Made by a program: the position numbers and the translations under genes
The notes under the pieces: generated by a model
The model's input: only the letters and a program-made list of their open reading frames with translations
What the model was told of the DNA's origin: nothing
Database searches by the model: none
Shown: piece by piece, positions 52,427 to 59,686 of the stretch
How the letters are laid out: each line of letters opens with the position of its first letter
How positions within the stretch are numbered: the first letter of the stretch is position 1
From: Flavobacterium sp. MC2016-06
Lineage (GTDB): Bacteria; Bacteroidota; Bacteroidia; Flavobacteriales; Flavobacteriaceae
DNA: 64,000 nt
Reading direction: 5' to 3'
Assembly: GCF_009711165.2 (NCBI RefSeq)
Contig: NZ_WMID02000004.1
Location: 186,001-250,000 of the forward strand

Positions 52427-52458
52427 TTTTGGAAAAACGAAAAACCGACTTATATTTG
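52427..52458 (+). promoter_or_regulatory. Promoter of first tRNA-Thr (-33 TTTTGG, -7 TATATTTG)
   Basis: TTTTGG at 52427-52432 and TATATTTG at 52451-52458 with an 18-bp spacer match the Bacteroidota sigma-A consensus well. The mature tRNA begins 16 bases after the -7 box. Confidence 0.75.
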
Positions 52459-52473
52459 CACCCGTAATGAGTC

Positions 52474-52547
52474 GCCAGCGTAGCTCAGTTGGCTAGAGCA
52501 GCTGATTTGTAATCAGCAGGTCGTGGGTTCGAGTCCCTCCGCCGGCT
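52474..52547 (+). tRNA. tRNA-Thr (anticodon TGT), copy 1
   Basis: A 74-base cloverleaf. Acceptor GCCAGCG / CGCCGGC, D-arm GCTC...GAGC, anticodon stem GCTGA/TCAGC around loop TTTGTAA (anticodon TGT, reading ACA), TTCGAGT loop. CCA is not encoded. The acceptor stem has an A4-C69 mismatch and the T-stem a T-T mismatch at its second pair; both are in the two copies. Strong promoter upstream and hairpin terminator downstream. Confidence 0.93.
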
Positions 52548-52553
52548 CAACAT

Positions 52554-52580
52554 AAAAACCATCACTCAGTGATGGTTTTT
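52554..52580 (+). terminator. Terminator of first tRNA-Thr
   Basis: AACCATCACTCAGTGATGGTT: stem CCATCAC/GTGATGG with A-run before and T-run after. Confidence 0.8.
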
Positions 52581-52604
52581 CTATTAAAATTGAAAGGCAT
52601 TTTA

Positions 52605-52636
52605 TTTTGGAAATTCAAAAAACCAACTTATATTTG
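52605..52636 (+). promoter_or_regulatory. Promoter of second tRNA-Thr (-33 TTTTGG, -7 TATATTTG)
   Basis: Same elements as for copy 1, shifted by exactly 178 bp: TTTTGG 52605-52610, TATATTTG 52629-52636. Confidence 0.75.
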
Positions 52637-52651
52637 CACCCGTAATGAGTC

Positions 52652-52725
52652 GCCAGCGTAGCTCAGTTGGCTAGAGCAGCTGATTTGTAATCAGCAGGTC
52701 GTGGGTTCGAGTCCCTCCGCCGGCT
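52652..52725 (+). tRNA. tRNA-Thr (anticodon TGT), copy 2
   Basis: Identical base for base to copy 1, including the A4-C69 acceptor mismatch. It has its own promoter and terminator, so each copy is an independent transcription unit. Confidence 0.93.
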
Positions 52726-52731
52726 CAACGT

Positions 52732-52760
52732 AAAACCATCACTTTTGTGATGGTTTTTTT
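52732..52760 (+). terminator. Terminator of second tRNA-Thr
   Basis: Hairpin AAAACCATCAC / GTGATGGTTTT with loop TTTT and a following T-run. Confidence 0.8.
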
Positions 52761-52764
52761 GTTT

Positions 52765-52856
52765 AAATTCCAATATTAAAAATTCCAAATTCCAAATTCG
52801 ACGAAACTTAATTTGTTTTGCAAAATTGGAATTTGGAATTTTTAATATTGGAATTT
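52765..52856. repeat. Long AATTCC-type palindrome
   Basis: Left arm 52765-52798 and right arm 52824-52856 are inverted complements over more than 30 bases with one single-base length difference; the spacer is about 25 bases. The same AAATTCCAAATTCC core forms the hairpin after recQ (40596-40641). It lies between the second tRNA terminator and the promoter of the next gene. Confidence 0.75.
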
Positions 52857-52874
52857 ATTTATAAATATTTTTCT

Positions 52875-52882
52875 TATGTTTG
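52875..52882 (+). promoter_or_regulatory. TAnnTTTG (-7) promoter box for second DUF5362 gene
   Basis: TATGTTTG, exact consensus, 26 bp before the ATG at 52909. Confidence 0.5.
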
Positions 52883-52908
52883 TTGCTTAACCAAAAATAA
52901 TATAACAA

Positions 52909-53364
52909 ATGGAAGAAACGTCAGTTTTTGAAAAATTTGAGTTGCAGCTCGACCAAACTGCAAAAGACTTTTTAAGAGAAACCGCTAAATGGGCTTATTT
53001 CTTATCAATAATGGGCTATATATTTATAGGTCTTTTGGTAGTGGTTGCTATTTTTGCAGGTTCTATTTTTGCTTCAATGAGCAGTTCAATGCCTGGAATG
53101 GGTATGATGGCTGGAATGGGAACTTTAATAGGTGGTTTGTATTTTGTGATCGCCGCGCTTTATTTCTTCCCTATTTATTATTTAAACAAGTTTGCAGTTA
53201 ATACAAAGAAAGCTTTTAGAGATAATGATTCAGAAGCATTAACAAGCTCATTAGGATATCTTAAATCGCATTATAAATTTATTGGTATCATGACACTTTC
53301 TGTTTTGATTTTGTATGCAATAATTTTTGTATTTGGAATCTTAGGTCTTTTCTTGAGAGGATAA
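52909..53364 (+). CDS. DUF5362-like four-helix membrane protein (second paralogue)
   Basis: A 151-aa membrane protein with four hydrophobic segments and a Gly/Met-rich stretch between helices 1 and 2 (MSSSMPGMGMMAGMG). ETAKWAYFLSIMGYIF, FFPIYYLNKFAVNTKKAFRDNDSEAL and YLKSHYKFIG align closely with the protein at 41612-42037. It keeps the same KxAFRDxDSxAL loop, likely the functional core. Function unknown. Own promoter; a strong terminator follows. Confidence 0.75.
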   Translation: MEETSVFEKFELQLDQTAKDFLRETAKWAYFLSIMGYIFIGLLVVVAIFAGSIFASMSSSMPGMGMMAGMGTLIGGLYFVIAALYFFPIYYLNKFAVNTKKAFRDNDSEALTSSLGYLKSHYKFIGIMTLSVLILYAIIFVFGILGLFLRG

Positions 53365-53410
53365 AAGAATGAAATAGTTGAGGTTTAATTTTAAAGATAT
53401 ATACTGAAAC

Positions 53411-53442
53411 AAAAAAACGTCCTGAATTTCAGGACGTTTTTT
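53411..53442. terminator. Bidirectional intrinsic terminator
   Basis: Stem ACGTCCTGAA/TTCAGGACGT with flanking A-run and T-run between two convergent genes. Confidence 0.85.
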
Positions 53443-53463
53443 GTTATAACATAGAGTATTTAA

Positions 53464-54183
53464 CTATTGTTGCGGTTGTTTCTTGATGTTAGCAACATAC
53501 TTAGTAAGTTTCTTTCCGTAAAGAGATTGTGCTACTTTAGGAGACATTGATTTTTGAATTGTATCTAAAAATTTGATGTTAATGTCATAGATCTCTGCTA
53601 AAGCAATGTAAGGTGCTATTTCGTGATCTTTGTTGTTAAGAGCAAAGTTTGTAGCGTACAAGTATTTTCTTTTGATGTTGTTCTCTTGTTTTGCGTTAAG
53701 ACTGTCAATTGCTTTTTGGTCTTGTCTTTTCATTGCTTTAAATCTAGGCTCAACAATGGCAAGATTTTCATCTATAAAACGAGAATTTATTTTTTGATAC
53801 TCTTCGTATAGTTCTTGATTTTTAGATCCAGTAATTTTAGCGCCAGCAATAAAGTTGTCAAGATTAGTGTCGATATTAATATTTCCAGGTTCTGCAAAAA
53901 ACATGATATTATTGTCTAATGAGTTTGTTACACCGCGATCTAAATATAGATAAAGCATTTCAGGAGATTCTAATTTTACATTAGTGTCAAAAGCAGAATT
54001 TCCATCAATTTTGATACTGTCAATAGCAACAAGTGCAGTGTCAACAACTCTTTGAATGTATAAAGTTCCGTTTTTTAATCCTTTTATATTTCCTGTAAGA
54101 TGCAAGCCATCAGTAGATTCTTTCTTGCTGCATGATGCTGCTGCTAATGCAAGAGTAACAAAGGCAATAATTGTTTTTTTCAT
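53464..54183 (-). CDS. DUF4369 domain-containing lipoprotein
   Basis: A 239-aa lipoprotein (lipobox AAAASC, Cys ~18). The DUF4369 domain is visible as HLTGNIKGLKNGTLYIQRV, DSIKIDGNSAFDTNVKLESPEMLYLYLD and MFFAEPGNINIDT, the pattern found N-terminal to thioredoxin-like domains in many Bacteroidota proteins. Here the thioredoxin domain is missing and a ~100-residue helical, Lys/Gln-rich C-terminus takes its place. Envelope-located; role unknown. Confidence 0.85.
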   Translation of the reverse strand: MKKTIIAFVTLALAAASCSKKESTDGLHLTGNIKGLKNGTLYIQRVVDTALVAIDSIKIDGNSAFDTNVKLESPEMLYLYLDRGVTNSLDNNIMFFAEPGNINIDTNLDNFIAGAKITGSKNQELYEEYQKINSRFIDENLAIVEPRFKAMKRQDQKAIDSLNAKQENNIKRKYLYATNFALNNKDHEIAPYIALAEIYDINIKFLDTIQKSMSPKVAQSLYGKKLTKYVANIKKQPQQ

Positions 54184-54262
54184 TGGTTTTTAAGATTTTG
54201 GTGCAAAATAAAGAAAATAGTTTAAATGTGAAGAAGTTGGTGTTTTATTTTTGTAAAAAATA

Positions 54263-54290
54263 AATCCCAATTTATTTCTAAATTGGGATT
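54263..54290 (-). terminator. Terminator of the 273-aa lipoprotein gene
   Basis: Stem AATCCCAATTT/AAATTGGGATT with a 6-base loop, about 25 bp past the stop of the gene at 54315-55136. Confidence 0.75.
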
Positions 54291-54314
54291 CCTAAATTTG
54301 CTGTAAAAATTAGG

Positions 54315-55136
54315 CTACATTACTAAGTTGTAAACAAGCCCGCTTTGATTTGTAAAAGTATAATTACTGTCACAGTCATTATTTCCGTAATCAATAACGC
54401 CATTTATTAAATTACTTTCTACTTTTAGTTTTCCTTTAGAAATAAAAGTACAAGAATATTTTTTTATTAAAGTTTCCGCAACTGTCAAAGTTAATGTTCC
54501 TCCACCTGATGCAGTTACAGTATGAGTTCCTTCTGTAATTTCGTAAACATTATCTGTTAATACAAACGGAGTGTCAACGCCGGCAGTTTGTTTTGTAGTA
54601 TACATGCCCGAATTAGTGTAAACGTTTCCTTGTAAATCAGTCAATTTTCCGTTTATTACTCTTCTGTTCCATTGTGGTACAGTTGCAACTGTTGTCGTAT
54701 TAGTATATTCAATAGTTCCTTCTAGTTTTATTCCATTAATAGAATAATCTATTCTTTCAATAGTCATTTTGCTTCCTGTAGTAGTAACTGGTCCAGAAAG
54801 TGTTATTTTTAGTTTTCCTTTTCTAGTAAGCTGGCTGTCTGTACATCCAGAAGTTCCGTAATCTAGTGTAAAAACTCTTGGATAAGTAGTTCCAGAAACG
54901 GTAATTGTAGCGCAGACTCCAGCAGGAGAATCAGTAGTTTTTGATGTAGCGCTGTTTGCAGCAACCGATAATCCAGTATTAACATCCATTTCGTTAGTTG
55001 CATCTATTGTAACAGAAGCCCCAACACTAGCAACATCTGCTAGGTTAGCTGTTCCATTGTCGTCGTTGCTAGAGCATGAAACATAAATTAGTGCTGTTGT
55101 GCATAAAACAGCTAATAAAAGAGTGGTTTTTCTCAT
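54315..55136 (-). CDS. Hypothetical lipoprotein (273 aa)
   Basis: A 273-aa lipoprotein (MRKTTLLLAVLCTTALIYVSC, Cys ~21) with a long Thr/Ser/Gly-rich beta-strand pattern: ATITVSGTTYPRVFTLDYGTSGC, RKGKLKITLSGP, SYSINGIKLEGTIEY-like repeats, and ISKGKLKVESNLINGVIDYGNNDCD near the C-terminus. Two RKGKL/SKGKL units flank a beta-rich core, suggesting an internal repeat. Family not recognised. Own -7 box at 55173-55180 and own terminator, so monocistronic. Confidence 0.75.
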   Translation of the reverse strand: MRKTTLLLAVLCTTALIYVSCSSNDDNGTANLADVASVGASVTIDATNEMDVNTGLSVAANSATSKTTDSPAGVCATITVSGTTYPRVFTLDYGTSGCTDSQLTRKGKLKITLSGPVTTTGSKMTIERIDYSINGIKLEGTIEYTNTTTVATVPQWNRRVINGKLTDLQGNVYTNSGMYTTKQTAGVDTPFVLTDNVYEITEGTHTVTASGGGTLTLTVAETLIKKYSCTFISKGKLKVESNLINGVIDYGNNDCDSNYTFTNQSGLVYNLVM

Positions 55137-55172
55137 GATTATATTTGTTTGTAGTTAGATTAATAAGGCATT

Positions 55173-55180
55173 CAAATGTA
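55173..55180 (-). promoter_or_regulatory. TAnnTTTG (-7) promoter box for the 273-aa lipoprotein gene
   Basis: Minus-strand TACATTTG, exact consensus, 36 bp before the start codon. Confidence 0.45.
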
Positions 55181-55204
55181 ATAAAAAAAATGAATCTGCA
55201 TAAA

Positions 55205-55233
55205 AAATCCTGTAAGCAGAGCCTACAGGATTT
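55205..55233 (-). terminator. Intrinsic terminator of htpG
   Basis: Stem AAATCCTGTA/TACAGGATTT with a 9-base loop about 25 bp past the htpG stop. Confidence 0.7.
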
Positions 55234-55257
55234 ATAACGTAACTTTTATGAAAAAAA

Positions 55258-57141
55258 TTATTTAATCATTTCAAAACTTCTTTTTACAAAAGCAGTTAAA
55301 GCTTCACCTTTTAATAAGTTCTGCGATAACTTAGCTAAGTCTAAAGCTTGTTTTACTAAATGTTCTTGATGTGTTTTGTCTTCTGTATTTAAAATACTTG
55401 ATGCCAAATCAGAATTAGTATTTACAACCAAATTGTACATTTCTGGCATATTTCCCATTCCGAACATTCCGCCGCCGCCAGACTGGCTCATTTCTTTCAT
55501 TCTACGCATAAATTCAGGCTGCGTAATGATGAAAGGAGCAGCTTGGCTGTCCATAGCTTCCAATTGTACAGAGTATGCTTTTGGAATATAAGATTCTAAA
55601 GAAGTTTTTAAAGTTTCTTTTTCTTCATCAGATAATTTAGAAATCGTGTTTTCGTCTTTCTTAATTAAATTATCAACATGGTCAGAATCTACGCGTACAA
55701 AAGTTAAGTCGCTGTTATCTCCTTCAATTTTTTGAATTAAATGTGAGATAATCGGAGAATCTAAAAGTAATACTTCGTATCCTTTTGCTTTTGCTGTTTC
55801 AATATAAGAGTGCTGTTCGTCTTTGTTTCCAGCATATAAAACTACCAATTTACCGTCTTTGTCAGTTTGGTTCTCTTTTAGTTTTTCTTTTAATTCCTCA
55901 AGAGTAAAATAAGTATTGTCAACCGTTGGGTACAATACAAAAGCTCCAGCTTTTTCGTAGAATTTATCTTCAGAAAGCATTCCGTACTCTAAAACAATTT
56001 TAATGTCATTCCATTTAGCCTCAAAGTCAGCACGGTTTTCATTAAATAAAGTTTTCAATTTATCTGCAACTTTACGAGTAATGTAGTTAGAAATTTTCTT
56101 AACTGCACCATCAGCTTGCAAACCAGAACGAGATACATTCAAAGGAATATCTGGAGAGTCAATAACACCTTTTAACATTGTCAAAAATTCAGGAACAATT
56201 CCTTCTACGTTATCAGTAACGTAAACTTGGTTTTGGTACAATTGAATTTTATCTTTTTGAATCTGCATGTCAGAACCTAACTTAGGGAAATATAAAATTC
56301 CAGTTAAGTTAAACGGATAATCAACATTTAAGTGAATATTGAATAAAGGATCTTCAAATTGCATTGGATACAATTCTCTGTAGAAGTTTTTATAATCTTC
56401 ATCAGATAATTCAGTTGGCTGTTTTGTCCAAGCTGGATTTGGATTATTGATGATATTGTCAGTCTCAACAGTTTCGTTGATATAATCTTCTGGAGCGTCT
56501 TCCGGCTTAGGAAGCGTTTCAGTTCTTGTTCCAAATTTAATTGGAATAGGCATAAACTTGTTATACTTATTCAATAAACCGCTGATTTTTGAATCTTCTA
56601 AAAAGTCAAGAGAATCTTCGGCAACATGAAGAATAATTTCAGTTCCGCGTGAAGTTTTGTCAGCAGGCTCTAAAGTAAATTCAGGACTTCCGTCGCATGT
56701 CCAATGTGCAGCGGGTTCGTCTTTGTATGATTTTGTAATGATTTCTACTTTTTCTGCAACCATAAAGGCAGAATAAAAACCAAGACCAAAGTGACCTATA
56801 ATTCCAGAATCTTTAGCAGAATCTTTGTATTTATCTAAGAATTCCTCAGCTCCAGAAAAAGCAACCTGATTGATGTATTTTTCTACTTCGTCTGCAGTCA
56901 TTCCTAGACCTTGATCTATAATGTGAATTTTTTTACCTTCCTTATCAACTTTAATTTCGATAACCGGGTTTCCGTATTCTACTTTAGCCTCGCCAATGCT
57001 AATAAGGTGTTTTAATTTTAAAGTAGCATCGGTTCCGTTTGAAACCAGCTCGCGCAAAAAGATTTCATGATCGCTGTATAAGAACTTCTTGATTAATGGA
57101 AAGATGTTTTCTACTGAAACATTAATTTTACCTGTTGTCAT
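55258..57141 (-). CDS. htpG: Molecular chaperone HtpG (Hsp90)
   Basis: A 627-aa Hsp90. N-terminal GHKL ATPase: FLRELVSNGTDATLKLKHL (Glu/Asn of the ATP site), IIDQGLGMTADEVEKYINQVAFSGA and GHFGLGFYSAFMVAEKV. The middle domain has the catalytic-loop Arg in DIPLNVSRSGLQ, and the C-terminal dimerisation domain ends YNLVVNTNSDLASSILN... The long acidic charged linker of eukaryotic Hsp90 is absent, as expected for bacteria. It assists folding of client proteins under stress in the cytoplasm. The 195-bp upstream gap has no exact TAnnTTTG box on this strand. Confidence 0.96.
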   Translation of the reverse strand: MTTGKINVSVENIFPLIKKFLYSDHEIFLRELVSNGTDATLKLKHLISIGEAKVEYGNPVIEIKVDKEGKKIHIIDQGLGMTADEVEKYINQVAFSGAEEFLDKYKDSAKDSGIIGHFGLGFYSAFMVAEKVEIITKSYKDEPAAHWTCDGSPEFTLEPADKTSRGTEIILHVAEDSLDFLEDSKISGLLNKYNKFMPIPIKFGTRTETLPKPEDAPEDYINETVETDNIINNPNPAWTKQPTELSDEDYKNFYRELYPMQFEDPLFNIHLNVDYPFNLTGILYFPKLGSDMQIQKDKIQLYQNQVYVTDNVEGIVPEFLTMLKGVIDSPDIPLNVSRSGLQADGAVKKISNYITRKVADKLKTLFNENRADFEAKWNDIKIVLEYGMLSEDKFYEKAGAFVLYPTVDNTYFTLEELKEKLKENQTDKDGKLVVLYAGNKDEQHSYIETAKAKGYEVLLLDSPIISHLIQKIEGDNSDLTFVRVDSDHVDNLIKKDENTISKLSDEEKETLKTSLESYIPKAYSVQLEAMDSQAAPFIITQPEFMRRMKEMSQSGGGGMFGMGNMPEMYNLVVNTNSDLASSILNTEDKTHQEHLVKQALDLAKLSQNLLKGEALTAFVKRSFEMIK

Positions 57142-57287
57142 ACTTTTTTTTTATTTTTAGTTTAATGTGATGATTTTCATTTGTTCAAATAGAATACCAA
57201 TTGTTTTTTGAATGACAAAATGTCGCAAGTGTTAATTTTGAAAGAAAATAATTAGATTTTAGAACGGAACATATTTTTATGCGTCGT

Positions 57288-57295
57288 ATATTTGT
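57288..57295 (+). promoter_or_regulatory. TAnnTTTG (-7) promoter box for the lipocalin-like/OmpA pair
   Basis: TATATTTG followed by TGG, exact consensus, 41 bp before the ATG at 57337. Confidence 0.5.
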
Positions 57296-57336
57296 GGTAT
57301 AATAATTGTTAAACGTGTAAGTATTAACTTAAATAA

Positions 57337-57849
57337 ATGTACAAAATGAAGAAAATTATTTTCATTTGCATGATGGCCACGATGTTTTTTGCGTGTAAAT
57401 CAGCTTCGTCTACAACGGCTTCAACTGGAGCGCCAACGCTTTCGACTAAACTTGATAAATCTACTCAAGTAGCTTTAAAAGGAAATTGGGTACTTACTAA
57501 TGTATCTTATCCGGGTTCTGATTATATCAAAGTAAACTCATTTGATCTTGCCGATTCTAAATGCTTTATTGGCAGCACTTGGAGTTTTATCTCAAACAAT
57601 AACAAAGGAACAATGGCTTTAACTTCGGCAAGCTGTACTGCTTTTTCTTCGCCAATTGTTTGGAGCATTAACAATCAAGGTATGTTTATTTTAAAAATTC
57701 TTGATGCAGGTGTTAAAGCTAAAAAAGTTAGAGATGGATATTTACTAAAAGTTGCTGGTGTAACAGATAGTTCATTTCAGTTGATTGATAACATTAATGT
57801 TGGTGGACAAGTTAAGGATGTAACGTACCAATTTCAAAGAGCTAATTAA
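57337..57849 (+). CDS. Lipocalin-like lipoprotein
   Basis: A 170-aa lipoprotein (lipobox MFFAC, Cys ~20). The mature part starts with a Ser/Thr/Ala-rich linker, then LKGNWVLTNVSYPGS, FIGSTWSFISNNNKGTM, VWSINNQGMFILKI and FQLIDNI. Spaced beta strands with the G-x-W start are typical of lipocalin-like/META-like proteins in Bacteroidota. A second Met (57346) could be the true start. 17 bp before the OmpA gene, likely one operon. Ligand unknown. Confidence 0.75.
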   Translation: MYKMKKIIFICMMATMFFACKSASSTTASTGAPTLSTKLDKSTQVALKGNWVLTNVSYPGSDYIKVNSFDLADSKCFIGSTWSFISNNNKGTMALTSASCTAFSSPIVWSINNQGMFILKILDAGVKAKKVRDGYLLKVAGVTDSSFQLIDNINVGGQVKDVTYQFQRAN

Positions 57850-57866
57850 TATTAAAAATATAGAAT

Positions 57867-58562
57867 ATGAAAAAGATAACAGTTTTAGGTTTAAGTAGTT
57901 TACTTGTATTAGTGAGTTTTTTCGCGAGTTGTGATTCAGTAAAAAACGCAAATAATACTCAAAAAGGGGCCGGAATTGGAGTGGTTGCAGGTGGAATTAT
58001 TGGAGGTATTTTAGGAAATAATTTAGGTCACGGAGGAAACGCTGCTTTAGGTGCTGCTATTGGTGCTGCTGTAGGTGGTGGAACTGGTGCTCTTATTGGA
58101 AATAAAATGGATAAACAAGCTCGTGAAATCGATCAGGCTTTACCTGGTGCAGATGTAGAAAGAGTAGGTGAAGGAATTCACTTAACACTTAACGAAAATG
58201 CAGTTCGTTTTGATACTAATAAATCAACATTAACAACTCAGGCAAAAGCAAATTTAGATAAACTTGTTCCTGTGTTTAATGAATATGGTGATACCGATAT
58301 TCAGATTTTTGGTTATACTGATAATACAGGAAAACCAGAATATAATTTGACTCTTTCTGGACAAAGAGCTGCTTCTGTACAAGCGTATTTAGTTACAAAA
58401 GGATTAAAGTCAAGCCGTTTTAAAACTTCAGGTTTAGGAATTGTTGACCCAATTGCAACAAATGATACACCAGAAGGAAGAGCACAAAACCGTCGTGTAG
58501 AATTTTCTATTACTGCAAATGACAAAATGGTTAACGATGCGAAAGCAGAATCTGGAAAATAA
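57867..58562 (+). CDS. OmpA family lipoprotein with glycine-zipper segment
   Basis: A 231-aa lipoprotein (SFFASC, Cys ~22). Residues ~34-78 form a glycine zipper (GAGIGVVAGGIIGGILG, then AALGAAIGAAVGGGTGALIG) that can insert in membranes. The C-terminal OmpA domain has FDTNKSTLT, QIFGYTDNTGKPEYNLTLSGQRA and GRAQNRRVEFSI, with the Asp and Arg that bind diaminopimelate in peptidoglycan. This YiaD-like design ties the outer membrane to the wall. Co-transcribed with the lipocalin-like gene; a strong terminator follows. Confidence 0.9.
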   Translation: MKKITVLGLSSLLVLVSFFASCDSVKNANNTQKGAGIGVVAGGIIGGILGNNLGHGGNAALGAAIGAAVGGGTGALIGNKMDKQAREIDQALPGADVERVGEGIHLTLNENAVRFDTNKSTLTTQAKANLDKLVPVFNEYGDTDIQIFGYTDNTGKPEYNLTLSGQRAASVQAYLVTKGLKSSRFKTSGLGIVDPIATNDTPEGRAQNRRVEFSITANDKMVNDAKAESGK

Positions 58563-58581
58563 TTTCCATACAATATATTTT

Positions 58582-58617
58582 AAAAAAAGCTGTTCGTAAT
58601 GAACAGCTTTTTTTTTT
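58582..58617 (+). terminator. Intrinsic terminator after the OmpA gene
   Basis: Stem AAAAAGCTGTTC/GAACAGCTTTTT with loop GTAAT and a T-run. Confidence 0.85.
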
Positions 58618-58638
58618 GACTTTAGAAATTAAACATTG

Positions 58639-58646
58639 TAAATTTG
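58639..58646 (+). promoter_or_regulatory. TAnnTTTG (-7) promoter box for ABC ATPase gene
   Basis: TAAATTTG, exact consensus, 18 bp before the ATG at 58665. The upstream in-frame TTG at 58644 lies inside this box and so cannot be the start codon of the mRNA it drives. Confidence 0.55.
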
Positions 58647-58664
58647 AACTCTCAATTACAACCC

Positions 58665-59615
58665 ATGCTTGACATTCAAAATATTTCTTTTTCGTATACC
58701 GAAAAACCTGTTATAAAAAACATTTCTTTTACAATAGAAAAAGGCCAGAATATTGCTATTATCGGCGAAAGCGGCTGTGGAAAAAGTACATTGCTTAAGC
58801 TTATCTATGGTCTATATGACTTAGATGAAGGAGAAATTTTTTATGAAGAAAAGCCTGTTTTAGGGCCAAAATACAATCTTATTCCCGGAATGTCATTTAT
58901 GAAATATCTGGCGCAGGATTTTGATTTGTCTCCGTATGAAACAGTTGCCGAAAATGTTGGAAAATTCCTTTCGAATGGTTTTGCTAATATGAAGAAGCTT
59001 CGTATTCAGGAATTGCTGGAAATGGTAGAAATGGATCAGTTTGCTAACGTACAGGCCAAGTTTTTGAGTGGCGGGCAACAACAAAGAGTTGCACTGGTGA
59101 GAGTTTTGGCATTAGAACCAGAAGTAATTTTGTTAGACGAACCTTTCAGTCAAATTGATGCTTTTCGTAAAAATGCTTTACGCCGAAATTTATTTAGATA
59201 CTTAAAACAAAAAGGAATTACGTGTATTATTGCGACGCACGACAGCACAGATGCGTTGTCTTTTGCAGATGAAGCAATTGTAATGCGACATGGTGAAGTA
59301 ATCATTAAAGGCAACCCGACTAAAATTTATGAAGATCCAGAAACTAAGTATGTAGCTTCGTTGTTTGGAGAAGTAAATGAAATCGCGACTCATTTATTGC
59401 TTTCGTATGAAGACGAAACACATAAAACTTTAGTATATCCACATCAATTTAAAATGGTTCCAGAATCTAATCTGCAGGTAAAAATTAGACATACTTATTT
59501 TAGAGGAAGTCATTTCTTGATAGAAGCGGTTCATAAAAGACAATTGATTTTCTTTGAAAGTGAAATCGATCTGCCTCTTGAACAAGAAGTGTTTTTAGGT
59601 TTGAATTATTTATAA
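58665..59615 (+). CDS. ABC transporter ATP-binding protein (orphan, PotA/FbpC-like)
   Basis: About 316 aa. Walker A IGESGCGKSTLL (~33-44), Q-loop YLAQDFDLSPYETVAENVG, signature LSGGQQQRVALVR, Walker B VILLDEPFSQIDA, and H-loop IATHDSTDA. A ~90-residue C-terminal extension after the ATPase domain (VNEIATHLLLSYEDE...VKIRHTYFRGSHFLIEA) resembles the TOBE-like regulatory part of polyamine/iron importers. No permease or binding protein is adjacent, so its partners lie elsewhere. The substrate is not predictable from the ATPase alone. Confidence 0.87.
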   Translation: MLDIQNISFSYTEKPVIKNISFTIEKGQNIAIIGESGCGKSTLLKLIYGLYDLDEGEIFYEEKPVLGPKYNLIPGMSFMKYLAQDFDLSPYETVAENVGKFLSNGFANMKKLRIQELLEMVEMDQFANVQAKFLSGGQQQRVALVRVLALEPEVILLDEPFSQIDAFRKNALRRNLFRYLKQKGITCIIATHDSTDALSFADEAIVMRHGEVIIKGNPTKIYEDPETKYVASLFGEVNEIATHLLLSYEDETHKTLVYPHQFKMVPESNLQVKIRHTYFRGSHFLIEAVHKRQLIFFESEIDLPLEQEVFLGLNYL

Positions 59616-59628
59616 GATGATAAAAAAC

Positions 59629-59664
59629 AAAACCCGATAGAAAATTTAATCTATCGGGTTTTTT
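59629..59664. terminator. Bidirectional intrinsic terminator
   Basis: Stem AAAACCCGATAGA/TCTATCGGGTTTT between convergent genes, with A- and T-runs. Confidence 0.85.
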
Positions 59665-59686
59665 AATTTTAAACGTAAACTTGAAA

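Larger units (their letters stand above)
52423..52760 (+). repeat. Tandem duplication: promoter + tRNA-Thr + terminator, two units
   Basis: Two units with a 178-bp period. Each has TTTTGG, an 18-bp spacer, TATATTTG, an identical stretch CACCCGTAATGAGTC before the tRNA, an identical 74-base tRNA, and a CCATCAC hairpin terminator. Sequence between the -33 and -7 boxes and in the hairpin loops has drifted, while the -7 to tRNA segment is identical. Confidence 0.85.

Noticed and set aside
58644..58664. TTG start for the orphan ABC ATPase
   Set aside because: It lies inside a consensus TAAATTTG promoter box; the ATG at 58665 gives the usual ABC N-terminus.
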